64,000 bases of DNA. Source: Sitta carolinensis. Taxonomy: Eukaryota; Chordata; Aves; Passeriformes; Sittidae. Made by a program: the position numbers and the translations under genes. Where the stretch lies: contig CM063292.1 in the NCBI GenBank assembly GCA_032173965.1, forward strand, positions 1,442,501 to 1,506,500, given 5' to 3'. The notes beneath the pieces are model-generated. The model was not told the origin of the DNA. It worked only from the letters and a program-made list of their open reading frames with translations, and did no database searches. How positions within the stretch are numbered: the first letter of the stretch is position 1; the number at the start of each line of letters is the position of its first letter. Below, one piece after another: positions 21,601 to 31,043 of the stretch.

Positions 21601-24600
21601 AGGATGCAGCCCAGGGATTCACCAGAATCCTGAAGCCTTCTAGGGAATGCCAGCCCCATATTACCCAGCAGGACACTCCGGTCCTACCCTCCCAGCCTTG
21701 TCCCCACGGTGCCAGGGCACTGCCACCCGCCCTGACCTCCCACTCCCTGTCTCGCCAGTGATGAACGGGAGCAGCCACTCGCCGACTGCCATCAACGGGG
21801 CTCCCTCCACCCCCAACGGGTTCAGCAACGGGCCAGCCACCTCCTCCAGCGCCTCCCTGTCCACCCACCAGCTCCCTCCAGCCTGTGGTGCCCGCCAGCT
21901 CTCCAAGCTCAAGCGCTTCCTCACCACCCTGCAGCAGTTTGGGAACGACATCTCCCCCGAGATCGGGGAGCGGGTGCGCACCCTGGTCCTGGGGCTCGTG
22001 GTACGTCCCTGGGGTCAGCCACGGGGGCCCCCCCATCTGAGCACCCTGTGTTTGCTTTTGGGGATGGAGGTGCTGCTAAGAGGGGAAAGAGGGGATTTAG
22101 GTTGATCTAAATCCTGGAGAAAAGGGGGTTGCTTTCCCAGCATCTCCTGGGATCTGCACAGCCAGGGCAGGGTTGATTCTGGCTGCTGGCATCACCGGTG
22201 AGGCCTCGAGCGTGGTTTTCCCTTGAGTGTGGTTTCCTGTGAGCCTGGCAGAGGAGCAGGAACAGCCAAGTGTCCCCCAGGGATGGGGGAGCTGTGGCAG
22301 GGGTGCTGAGCCCAGGCTGTCCCCACAGAACTCCACCCTCACCATTGAGGAGTTTCACGCCAAGCTCCAAGAGGCCACCAATTTCCCACTGCGACCCTTC
22401 GTCATCCCCTTCCTCAAGGTGGGTCTGCAGCCTGGGCAGGGTGGGATTCATGGCAGCACGGGGGATTTGGGGTGGCTTTGGGCTGGCAGCTGCCTGTGGG
22501 TCTGCCCATGTCCCTCCAGGCACATGTGTGCCCCCACACGTGTGGAGTCACGCAGGGCCAGGGCTGGTTGCAATAAAAAGAAGGGTTGGCCCAGCTTGTT
22601 GCCATTTGCAATTCATTAAAAATTCCCCCTTTTTTTTTTTTTTTAATTTGCCTTTTATTTTTGCACTGACTCTGCGGTGTCACCCCGCTCTGGAGGGATT
22701 TGCCCAGTGCTGGCACCAGCACCAGCACTGCCAGCAGATGTTTGAGCCTGGTGACCCCTGTCCCTTGTTAGCAAAGAGAGTAATTAAAAAGTGCAAAAAT
22801 AGCTCCTTTTCCACTTCTGCATCCCAGCCCCCCCAGAGCAGGGGTCCAGGAGTGAGGTCCATGCTCTTCACAGCAATCTGCTGGAGTGGTTTGCTCCAGG
22901 CTGAGCCCCCTCCCCTGCCGTCCGGTTTGCAGGGGTTTTGGGATCCATGGGAGCAGGGAAAGGTGCCCCCGCAGGCCCTGGTGGCTCCAGGCAGGCTGGG
23001 ATCCATCCCCGCTGTCCCGGTGCCAGGAGCGCAGCGGCCGCGCCGGCCGCCCTGGCACCCCGCTCCCAGCTGTTCCCACCACCCGCTCCAGATGTTTCTC
23101 ATTATCCTAACTGCAACCAGTCGGGCTCGGCGTGCTTCCCAGACTGGGGACTTGCTGTTTTTGTGGGATTGCTCCCCCCGGCTAGAGAAGGGAAGGGGAG
23201 GGAGGGTCCGGCCCTGCTCACCGCAACTGCAGCTCGGGCTCGGGCGCTAACGTGTCCCACAGATGGGATTTGGCTGCGGCTCAGCTGCCTGAGGCGAAAT
23301 CCAGGGCTGGCAGCCAGACCGCCGGGCAAAAGGGGGTTCTGCTGCTTAATTTCTGCTGCTCCTGGGGCTGCAGCGCCGTGGGGGGACACGGTGGGTGGGA
23401 GGGAGGGGAGTTTGCAGCTGATCCTTACAGCTGTGGGTGCCACACGGGCTGGGGGTCCCGCAGGTGCAGTCCCCAGGGAGCAGGGTGGGGACAGGGTGGC
23501 CGAGGTGCCTGACCTGGCTCAGGGGTGATGCTCTGCAGCCCCTGCCAGGATGCAGGAGGGCTCTGTTGAAGCCGTGTCTCAACCCTGTGGGGTACCACAC
23601 GTCCCCCAAAAGCCCACCTAGCCCCTGGGCACACCGCTGGCATCCCAGGGCTGTCCCCTGGGGAAAGGGAGCGGGACCCCAAAGGGAAGGCACCCCCTGG
23701 CACCCCCTGCCCGTGGCGAGCTGGGGGCTCAGCCAGGCTGCTCTGGGGGGGCTGCAGGGCTGTGGACTGTACTGTCACACCCACCCCCCCCCCCCCCCCC
23801 CGCAGGCCAACCTGCCGCTGCTGCAGCGGGAGCTGCTGCACTGTGCCCGCATGGCCAAGCAGACCCCGGCCCAGTACCTGGCCCAGCACGAGCAGCTGCT
23901 GCTGGACGCCAACGCCTCCTCTCCCATCGACTCCTCCGAGCTGCTCCTGGAGGTGGGCGAGAGCGGCAAGAGGAGGACGCCAGACAGGTGCCAGCCGGGG
24001 AGGGGCGTGCGGGATCTGTCAGGGACACATCCCTGAAAAGGGGAGGTTATTCCAGCGGGGCTAAGTAGCGACCAACCTCCTCTCCTCCGGCCAGGACCAA
24101 AGAGAACGGTTTGGAGCGAGACCCCCTGCACCCCGAGCACCTCAGCAAGCGGCCGTGCACCATGAGCCCGGCGCAGCGCTACAGCCCCAGCAACGGGCTG
24201 AGCCACCCCCCGAACGGGCTGGGGCACCCCCCCGCCGGCCCCGCCCTGCCCCAGCACTACCGCCTGGAGGACATGGCCATGGCACACCACTACCGGGACA
24301 CCTACCGGCACCCCGACCCCCGGGAGCTCCGCGAGCGCCAGCGGCCCGCCGGTGAGCCCTGCTGTCCCCGTGCCCGGCGGGGAACGGGGCTGGGAGCCCC
24401 GCGAACGGAGCGGGGTCCTGCGCGGGGGCTGACCCTGCTCCGCTCTTGCCTTGCAGCCGTGCACGGGACGCGGCAGGAGGAGGTGATCGACCACCGGCTC
24501 ACGGACCGGGAGTGGGCGGAGGAGTGGAAACACCTCAACAACGTACGTAGTGTCCCTTCCCCGTGCCGAGGGTGTCCCTCCACTCTGCCCTCCATCCCCA

Positions 24601-26230
24601 GCGCGTCCCTCACGGGGCTTTTCTCCCGAGCATCCTCTGCTTCCACAGCCAGCGCAGCAGCCTGGAGCTGGCACAGCCCGGCATAGCCCGGATCGCTCTG
24701 CCAGCCCCCCGGCTGCCCGCAGCAGAGCCCCCTCCCCATCCCTGCTGTTGCCCCCGCAGCTGCTGAACTGCATCATGGACATGGTGGAGAAGACGCGGCG
24801 GTCGCTGACGGTGCTGCGGCGGTGCCAGGAGGCCGATCGAGAGGAGCTCAACCACTGGATCCGGCGCTACAGCGACGCCGAGGACATGAAGAAAGGCAGC
24901 CCGCCCTCTGCACGGCCCCACAACTCCTCCTCGGCCGCCGCCGAGGCTCCCCAGTTAGGTACTGACCCCCGGGGCCGGGGGCTGCGCCCCTCTCCGGGGT
25001 GCCCGCGCCGTTCTCCCGGGGGTCTGGCGCTGCCGGCGGGTGCGTTCCAAGGGGACGGCATCTCCTAAGGGATCTCCCTCTGTCCTTCGCAGACGCTCAC
25101 CGGGACTTCGCACCGCGGCCGCTCTCTGGGTACATGCCCGAGGAGATCTGGAGGAAGGCTGGTGAGTGCGGGGTGGGCAGCAGCCCCCGGCAGAGCGCTC
25201 TGCCCCAGCTCCCCTCACCGGGATGCCTGCGGCGCAAGAGGAACCCGGGGTGGTTCTGCGGGAAGGGGGGGATGCTGGGGCGCTGGCCCACGCTCGGCTG
25301 CTGCCTTCCAGAAGAAGCCGTGAACGAGGTGAAGCGCCAGGCCATGTCCGAGCTGCAGAAGGCCGTGTCGGATGCCGAGCGGAAAGCCCACGAGCTGATC
25401 ACCACGGAGCGCGCCAAGATGGAGCGGGCCCTGGCCGAGGCCAAGCGCCAGGCGTCCGAGGATGCCCTCACCGTCATCAACCAGCAGGAAGACTCCAGCG
25501 AGGTGGGCACCCTGGGCTGGTGCTGGCCTGCGGGACCCGCTCCTCTTGCAGCACCTGCGTGCGAGGGTGGGAAGGGGTGTGAGAGGGGAATTCCTGCACC
25601 GAGGTGGGGATGCGGGGTGTGGGCAACGATGGGGTGCATGGTCCTGGATGTGGGTGCAGTCTAGGATGATGTGCATGGTCTGGGATGTTGTGTGTGGTTC
25701 AGGGTAGTGTTGTACGGTCTGGGATTAGGGGGATTTGGTTCAGGGTAGGGGAGCACGGTCCAGAATGCGTGTGTCTGGTCCCATATGGAAATAGACGGTC
25801 TGGGATGGGTGTGCACACTCAGGGATGGGTGTGCACAGACTGGGATGGGTGTGCACAGTCAGGGATGATGGGCTGCCCGGTCCTAGCTGGGGGCTCACAG
25901 CCCACCCTGGGGGCGCACTCCCAGGAGCTGAGGCCGTGTTCCCCGTTCCCGCAGAGCTGCTGGAACTGCGGGCGGAAGGCGAGCGAGACGTGCAGCGGCT
26001 GCAACACCGCGCGCTACTGCGGCTCCTTCTGCCAGCACAAAGATTGGGAGAAGCACCACCACGTCTGCGGGCAGACTCTGCAGGGGCTGCCGGGCCCCGC
26101 CGCCCCCGGGCCGGGCCAGCCCGACGGCGTGCCCACCATGGCCAGCAGCCCCAGCGAGGCGGGCTCGGTGGCCGCGTCCCGGGCCGGCACTCCGGCCACG
26201 CCGGCGCCGCTGGACAGCGCGTCCCGCTGA
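18560..26230 (+). CDS. CBFA2T3: CBFA2T3 (ETO2/MTG16) transcriptional co-repressor
   Basis: Nuclear co-repressor of the ETO family, which bridges DNA-bound factors such as TAL1/GATA1 and E-proteins to NCoR/HDAC complexes in blood progenitors. Coding exons: 18560-18680, 20026-20103, 21759-22000, 22329-22418, 23806-23987, 24095-24351, 24457-24542, 24760-24958, 25093-25161, 25312-25502, 25955-26230. All junctions are GT-AG, phases agree, and the product is 596 residues. Domains by residue: proline-rich start; NHR1/TAFH about 109-205; NHR2 oligomerisation helix about 332-385; NHR3 about 430-495; MYND zinc finger 507-543. The ATG has a strong GCCGCCGCC context. The exon starts at 18534 and its frame stays open upstream of the ATG (NAETPAAA), so a longer amino terminus from an upstream exon is possible, as in the human long isoform. 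Identification is near certain because the match runs through every exon. Confidence 0.96.
19550..19745. repeat. Three tandem copies of a roughly 70-bp unit in a CBFA2T3 intron
   Basis: The phrase GGGGTGCAGGTGG/CAGCC followed by CTCAGCACAGAG recurs three times, with moderate divergence between copies. It lies in the intron between the exons at 18534 and 20026. Confidence 0.65.
20478..21250. repeat. 28-35 bp minisatellite in a CBFA2T3 intron
   Basis: About 25 units share GGGTGATGGGTGTTGTCA and alternate between two tails: AGTCACACTGT (28-bp unit) and CCCTTACAGTCAGGACAT (about 35-bp unit). The mixture of unit types suggests higher-order duplication. It sits 375 bases downstream of the exon ending at 20103. 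The open frames through it are repeat artefacts. Confidence 0.92.
23784..23801 (+). promoter_or_regulatory. CBFA2T3: C18 tract forming the splice acceptor of a CBFA2T3 exon
   Basis: Eighteen uninterrupted C are followed by GCAG and the exon at 23806, so a homopolymer replaces the usual mixed polypyrimidine tract. Poly-C tracts bind hnRNP K/PCBP proteins, and the opposite strand is G18. The downstream exon is 182 nt (not a multiple of three) and encodes the second half of NHR1, so skipping it would break the frame. Confidence 0.85.
25620..25875. repeat. Short tandem repeat in the last CBFA2T3 intron
   Basis: Irregular units of about 25-35 bp built from GGTCTGGGATG and GGGTGTGCACA repeat for about 250 bp between the exons at 25312 and 25955. 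Confidence 0.7.
25955..26230 (+). CDS. CBFA2T3: CBFA2T3 terminal coding exon with MYND zinc finger
   Basis: The exon encodes a complete MYND finger with Cys507, Cys510, Cys518, Cys521, Cys527, Cys531, His539 and Cys543, the pattern that coordinates two zinc ions and binds PPPLI-type motifs in NCoR/SMRT. A Ser/Pro/Ala-rich tail of about 50 residues follows and ends at TGA 26228-26230. Confidence 0.95.
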   Translation, partial: SCWNCGRKASETCSGCNTARYCGSFCQHKDWEKHHHVCGQTLQGLPGPAAPGPGQPDGVPTMASSPSEAGSVAASRAGTPATPAPLDSASR

Positions 26231-27819
26231 GCCACGGACTGCACCCGCTGCCATTTCCTCAGCTACCTGACTCGTGTGACCTCCGAAACGACTCTCTTAG
26301 CTCTCACAACTAATCCTCACGGATCCTCAAACTGGGCTTTAAGTGGAGTTAAGGCAAATACCGGGCTCTGTTCTTTCTTCAGTCTTTTTTTTTTTTTTTC
26401 GGTTGGTTTTCTATCGGTTGGGGGATTGCGGTTTGGGATTTTTTGGGAATTTTTTGGTTGTTAGTTTTTTGGTTTTTTTTTTTTTTTTTCCCTTTTTTGC
26501 TCTTTGGATGTGGGATTTGGCTCCAGCATCACCACGCAGTGCTGTGGGGAGAGACCAGCCTGATCCCAACCCCCATCAGCGCTGTCGAGGGGCTCACTTG
26601 GAGGAGGAAAAAAAACCTTCTTTTCTTCATCTCTCTCTTCCTTTTTTTCTTTTTTTTTTCTTTTTCCTTTTTTTTTTTTTTTTTTTTTTTTTGTAAAAAA
26701 AATAAAGAAAATAAAAAAGAAAACGTCGGACTCTTTGGCTTTAAGTAAGAAATTGTAAAAAAGGAAAAAAAAAGAAAAAAAAAAAAAAAGAAAAATCCAA
26801 AAACCAGACGACGCGTGACGGACGCTCACCTGTAACTACCTTGCTAGCTAGCCAAGAACAGACCAGACTCACCTCTGCTCCAAAGGAAATCCAAAACCAA
26901 GGAAGATCCAAACGTCTCTCCACTGCCAAAGTTCGTTTCGTTCTGTTGTCACTTCCTTCCCCTCCCCACAAGGATGGACGGACATGCCCCTGGGGCTTTA
27001 AAGAATTTCTATTAAAATAAAGGAAAAAAAAAAAAAAAAAAGTGTTTTTTTACTAAAACCCCAACCCCCAAGGTGTGGGAGGGGGAGATGGGGCTGAGAA
27101 CCGCAGCCGGAGCCGGCACATCTCTACCTCTGCCCGCCACCACCCTGGAAAAGGAGAACAAAAAGGAGATATAAAAAAAAAAAAAAAAAAAAAAGAGAAT
27201 AATAATAAAAAAGAATTAAAAAAAATGGAAATTAAAAGACGGATTTTGGGTTTCTCCCTCCCCGAAGCCGTCGGGGGACTCCCCCCCACACACATCCCTT
27301 CGCTGCCAGGCTGCTCCCACACCCCGCGCTGGATTTGTTCCACAAGGATTTTTAAAGAGGAAAAGGAAAAGGAAAGGAAAAGGACCGCTGCCTCCTTCCT
27401 GGCCGGGGCGGCGGCCAAGGCCGCTGTGGATTATTTGGGATTCTCCGGGCTGGAGCGGCGCGCAGGACGGAGGTGCAACCCGGGAAGTGCGAGCTGCGAG
27501 CGGAGGCAGCAGCGCTGGGCGCTGATGTGAATGTAAATAGTGTCTGCAGAGGCCCAAAAATGAATCACAGCAACAACGACCGTGATGATAATAAGAGACG
27601 TTTGCCAAATCGAAGGGTGAGGAGGGAGCGTGGAGCTGTGGCGCTGGCCGGAGCATCGGGAGGAGCTGTAGGTTTTTCACATTTGCAAAACCCATCCTGT
27701 GTGTTTCCGTAGGGGAGGAAGAGGAGGGAAGGGCTCGGGGCTGGGCTGGGTCACGGCAGAGCTTGGGACACGCCAAGGGTGATGTCAGTGGCCCTGTGCC
27801 ACCGGCACCCGGCCCTGCT

Positions 27820-28335
27820 GGGGGCTCTGTGCACCCCGAGGCCTCGGTGCATCACCTTGGATGGGTTCTGTGCACCCCAAATCTCGGTGCATCACCTTGG
27901 ATGGGTTCTGTGCACCCCAAGGCCTTGGTGAAACACCTTAGATGAGTTCTGTGCACCCCAGAATCTTGGTGCCTCGTCCCCTGGGAGGGTTCTATGCACC
28001 CCAAGATCTTGGTGTATCACCTTGGATGAGTTCTGTGCACCCCAAGATCTTGATGCCTCTCACTGATGAGGGTTCTGTGCACCCTAAGATCTCTCTGAAT
28101 CCTCCCAGGGTTTTTCTTCTGAGGTTTCAGTGCATCCCCCCAGGAGGTTTCTCTGCATCCCAAGACCTTGCTGCATCCTCCTGGGAGGGTTCTGTGCACC
28201 CCAAGGTCTTGGTGCCTCCCCTCAGGGGGTTCCTGTGCACCCCAAAGCCTTGGCCCAACCCTGGGGACATTTCTGTGCCCCCCAAGAGCTCGGTGCCCCC
28301 CCGGGTGGTTTCTGTGCCCCCCAACCCGGGGAGCT
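27820..28335. repeat. 41-bp minisatellite in the CBFA2T3 3'UTR
   Basis: About 12-13 degenerate units start with GGTTCTGTGCACCCCAAG and continue with ATCTTGGTGCATCACCTTGG-type sequence. Several copies contain the palindrome CCAAGATCTTGG. The apparent reading frame at 27942-28418 is the repeat translated, not a gene. Confidence 0.92.
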
Positions 28336-28808
28336 TGGCCGGGTGCCCCTCCGGTGACTGTTCACTTTATTTATGGTGTGACATATGTAATATTGTCTAT
28401 TTTTCTTACGTTTCCTGAGAAGAGGTAATATATAAGAGTATTGCAGATGCCCCTGCTCGCCCGGGTGTCCGGCCCGTCCCACCCCCGCCTGTCCCCGCCT
28501 GTCCCCGCCTGTCCCCGGCCCCGCTCCTGCCGGGGCTCTGCCTCTCTACCTCCACCTCGCCGGGAAACCGCGGGCGAGAGCACTTCCACAGGGACTGCTC
28601 TCCTCTCCACTCCACTCCCTGCTGGTTTGCTTTTTTTGGAATGATTATGATTTTTTAATTTTTTTTTTTTTAATAATAATGAAATTACCCTGCAGAACCT
28701 TGCATTGAAACCAAAAGCCGAGGGAGGGGAGGGAGGGGACGGCGGGCACGGGCGGCACAGCCTCGGCGGGCGGCCAAACCAGAACGACAGCTTTAAATGT
28801 GAGATTTC

Positions 28809-28839
<31 letters not shown>

Positions 28840-29802
28840 AAAAAAAAAAATAGGTATGCTGCGGGGAGGACGGAGCGGCGATGCTGCGGCGCCGCTCTGG
28901 GGGTTTTTGCTCCGAACTGGTGTTGTTGGGGTGTGCGGGGGGCCAGGGGCCGTGTGCCACCCGCTGTGCCCCTCTCCTGGTGGCTTCGCGGCACCGCGGG
29001 GGCGGCAGCGGTGCTGGCACTGCGGGGCAGGTGGGGACACGGGTGCCACCTCAGGTGCCCGTGGCTGCTCGCAGCTGCCCGGGTTCCCTGCTCCCACCTC
29101 GTCTTGGGGCCACGGGGCCAGCGTGCGGCGGGTGCCCTTCGGAGCCCCGGGCGCTGTGGCACCCAGCTGGGCGGGTGGCAGGAGGGACGTGCCAGCCACG
29201 GCACCGGTGTCCCCTCTCCAGCCCCTTCCTCACGTTCCCGACCCGAAATCCCAGCTGAAACCAAAGTGCCACATCCCGGCGAGGCCGGAGCGGGGGGTCC
29301 CACACCCAGAGCCAGAGCACCCACCCCGAACTCCCCCTGCAGCATCTCCTCCTCTTCCTCCTCCTCCTCCGGGGGCTGCTGGGGTCCCCCCTTCTCCTCG
29401 GGGTGCCTCCCGGCGGGTCTGAGGCTGGGGACGAGGTGCCACTGTGTTCCCAGGCGCTGTGATGGGGTGTCCCCTATGCTGGCGGCCCCGGGGGCTCCCC
29501 CGATGCCACGGGGGTCGTGCCGGTGTCCCCGCTCCCTCCCGGCCGCATCCCCGAGCCCGAGCGGGGCTGAGCCCTGCCCTGCCAGCCCCGCCATGGGCAC
29601 ACCGGGGCTCTCTGCCCACCGGAGCCCCCGCCAGGGCCAGGTGTGGGGCCAGCCCAGAGAGATGACGTGGTAGGACTTTCCTTCGGCATGCTGTCCCCCC
29701 CTTGCTGTTCCCCGCTTTCTCTAAGTGTACTGTATGTTTGACCTGTGAAAGATGTAAACTTTATGATTCAGGTTATGTCTGTTCTTAACTCTGTATCTGT
29801 GT

Positions 29803-29808
29803 AATAAA
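29803..29808 (+). terminator. CBFA2T3: CBFA2T3 polyadenylation signal
   Basis: A canonical AATAAA in AT-rich sequence, followed within 40 bases by the start of unrelated, repeat-like DNA. It is the best candidate for the distal cleavage site, at about 29825-29830. Confidence 0.75.
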
Positions 29809-29849
29809 GACAATTTAATATCAACCAGAGGCTTCACAGCCTGGGCTTG

Positions 29850-30335
29850 TGATGAGTGCCCTTGTTCCCCAGTCCTGGGGATGCCTCAGAGGCTGACTTG
29901 GGACAGAGACCAGAAAGAGCAAGAGGGTAAAGTAGGGATTTATTAAAAGGCCTCTATGGGTACACCAGGGCAGTGCAGGAGCCTGACTGGGCTACACCCA
30001 GGTTGAACCCCAAAAATGGTCACAAAATGGATGGCAAATCACGAGGATCTACACTTTGATAAGTTCTGGTCCATTAGCAAATTGGAGTTAATTGTTCAAT
30101 TATAGTTTCAGGTTATGAACTTCCATCCTCTTTGTTTTTCTCTCTTCACTCCATGGTTGTTTTTGCTCTTGGGCTTGAAATTTCCATCGGTTGTCTTTGG
30201 TCCCAAGCTAGAGAAGGAATTGTTTTGTCCCCCTACTCTGTCAAGAGAGCTCACCAACACTTAATATGAAACCCAGACCTACACACTGAAACAGCACGAA
30301 ACCTAAAAAACATAAAAGCTAAAACTTAAGGCATC
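29850..30335 (-). mobile_element. Probable endogenous retrovirus solo LTR fragment
   Basis: A block of about 480 bp without GC bias or gene signals. From memory it resembles LTRs of passerine endogenous retroviruses. TTTATT at about 29937-29942 would be an AATAAA signal on the minus strand. I see no gag, pol or env remnant beside it and no certain TG...CA ends or target duplication, so the boundaries and family are tentative. Confidence 0.45.
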
Positions 30336-30549
30336 ACTGGCAGGGCTTTGCACCCTGTGCTCCCAGTCCTGGCTTGGGGGGTTCATTACAGCCCTGGGGC
30401 CGCTCACGGCAAAGGAGGGGTGTCCATGGTGGGGGGGGGGGGGGAACTCAGGTGTGTCCCGAGGGCACTCAAAGGGATGTGTCCCACCTGCTGCTGCTGC
30501 TGCTGCACTCTTGGGATGCCCCCCTGATGCTGCCAGCTGGCTGCAACCC

Positions 30550-30860
30550 CCGGCACCACCTGCGGGCTGGGGGGCACTGGGAGGGGCTGGGGGGCACTGG
30601 GAGGGGCTGGGGGGGTCACTGTGAGGGGCAGGGGGCACTGGGAGGGGCTGGGGGGTCACTGGGAGGGGCTGAGGGTACTGGGAGGGGCTGGGGGGTCACT
30701 GGGAGGGGCTGGGGGTCACTGGGAGGGGCTGGGGGTCACTGGGAGGGGCTGGGGGCACTGGGAGGGGCTGGGGGCACTAGGAGGGGCTGGGGGGCAGTGG
30801 GAGGGGCTGGGGGCAGTGGGAGGGGCTGAGGGCACTGGGAGGGGCTGGGGGACCCTGCCC
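30550..30860. repeat. G-rich 20-21 bp minisatellite upstream of PABPN1L
   Basis: About 15 units of GGGGCTGGGGGTCACTGGGA-type sequence. G-runs of three to six separated by short loops give strong G-quadruplex potential on the plus strand. The array ends about 180 bases before the PABPN1L start codon. Confidence 0.92.
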
Positions 30861-31043
30861 ACACCAATCCGCCCCAGCTGAACGTCGCTGTCGGGTCTCG
30901 AACCCGCGGCCCCGCGGGCGGAGGGGCGGGGCCCGGCCCGGCGCGCGCCCCGCCCTGATTGGCCGCTGATGTGTGAAAGCGAGGCGCGCGCGTGGTGGCG
31001 GGAGAGCCGCACGTGGGCGCCGCTCGCGTGGGCCGCGCGCAGC
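30861..31043 (+). promoter_or_regulatory. PABPN1L: PABPN1L CpG-rich promoter
   Basis: CpG-dense sequence with a GC box (GGGGCGGGG, about 30923-30931) and an inverted CCAAT box (GATTGG, 30957-30962), 82 bases before the ATG at 31044. There is no TATA box. This is a normal vertebrate CpG promoter layout; the exact start site is not visible. Confidence 0.6.

Larger units (their letters stand above)
26231..29828 (+). other. CBFA2T3: CBFA2T3 3' untranslated region
   Basis: About 3.6 kb run from the stop codon to a consensus AATAAA at 29803-29808, which sits in AT-rich, conserved-looking sequence. An earlier AATAAA lies at 27016-27021 before an A-run, and another at 26701-26706 after a long U-run, so shorter forms are possible. 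The UTR contains U-rich and A-rich tracts, a Pumilio-type TGTAAATA at 27532-27539, and the 41-bp minisatellite at 27.82-28.33 kb. Confidence 0.75.

Noticed and set aside
27942..28418. 158-codon open frame in the CBFA2T3 3'UTR
   Set aside because: It is the 41-bp minisatellite in translation, with no family match, and lies downstream of the authentic stop codon.
30880..30916. tRNA-like B box on the minus strand (GGGTTCGAGACCC at 30893-30905)
   Set aside because: It matches the GGTTCGANNCC B-box, but no A box, acceptor stem or anticodon arm is found in the 75 bases expected upstream on that strand, and the region is the PABPN1L promoter CpG island.
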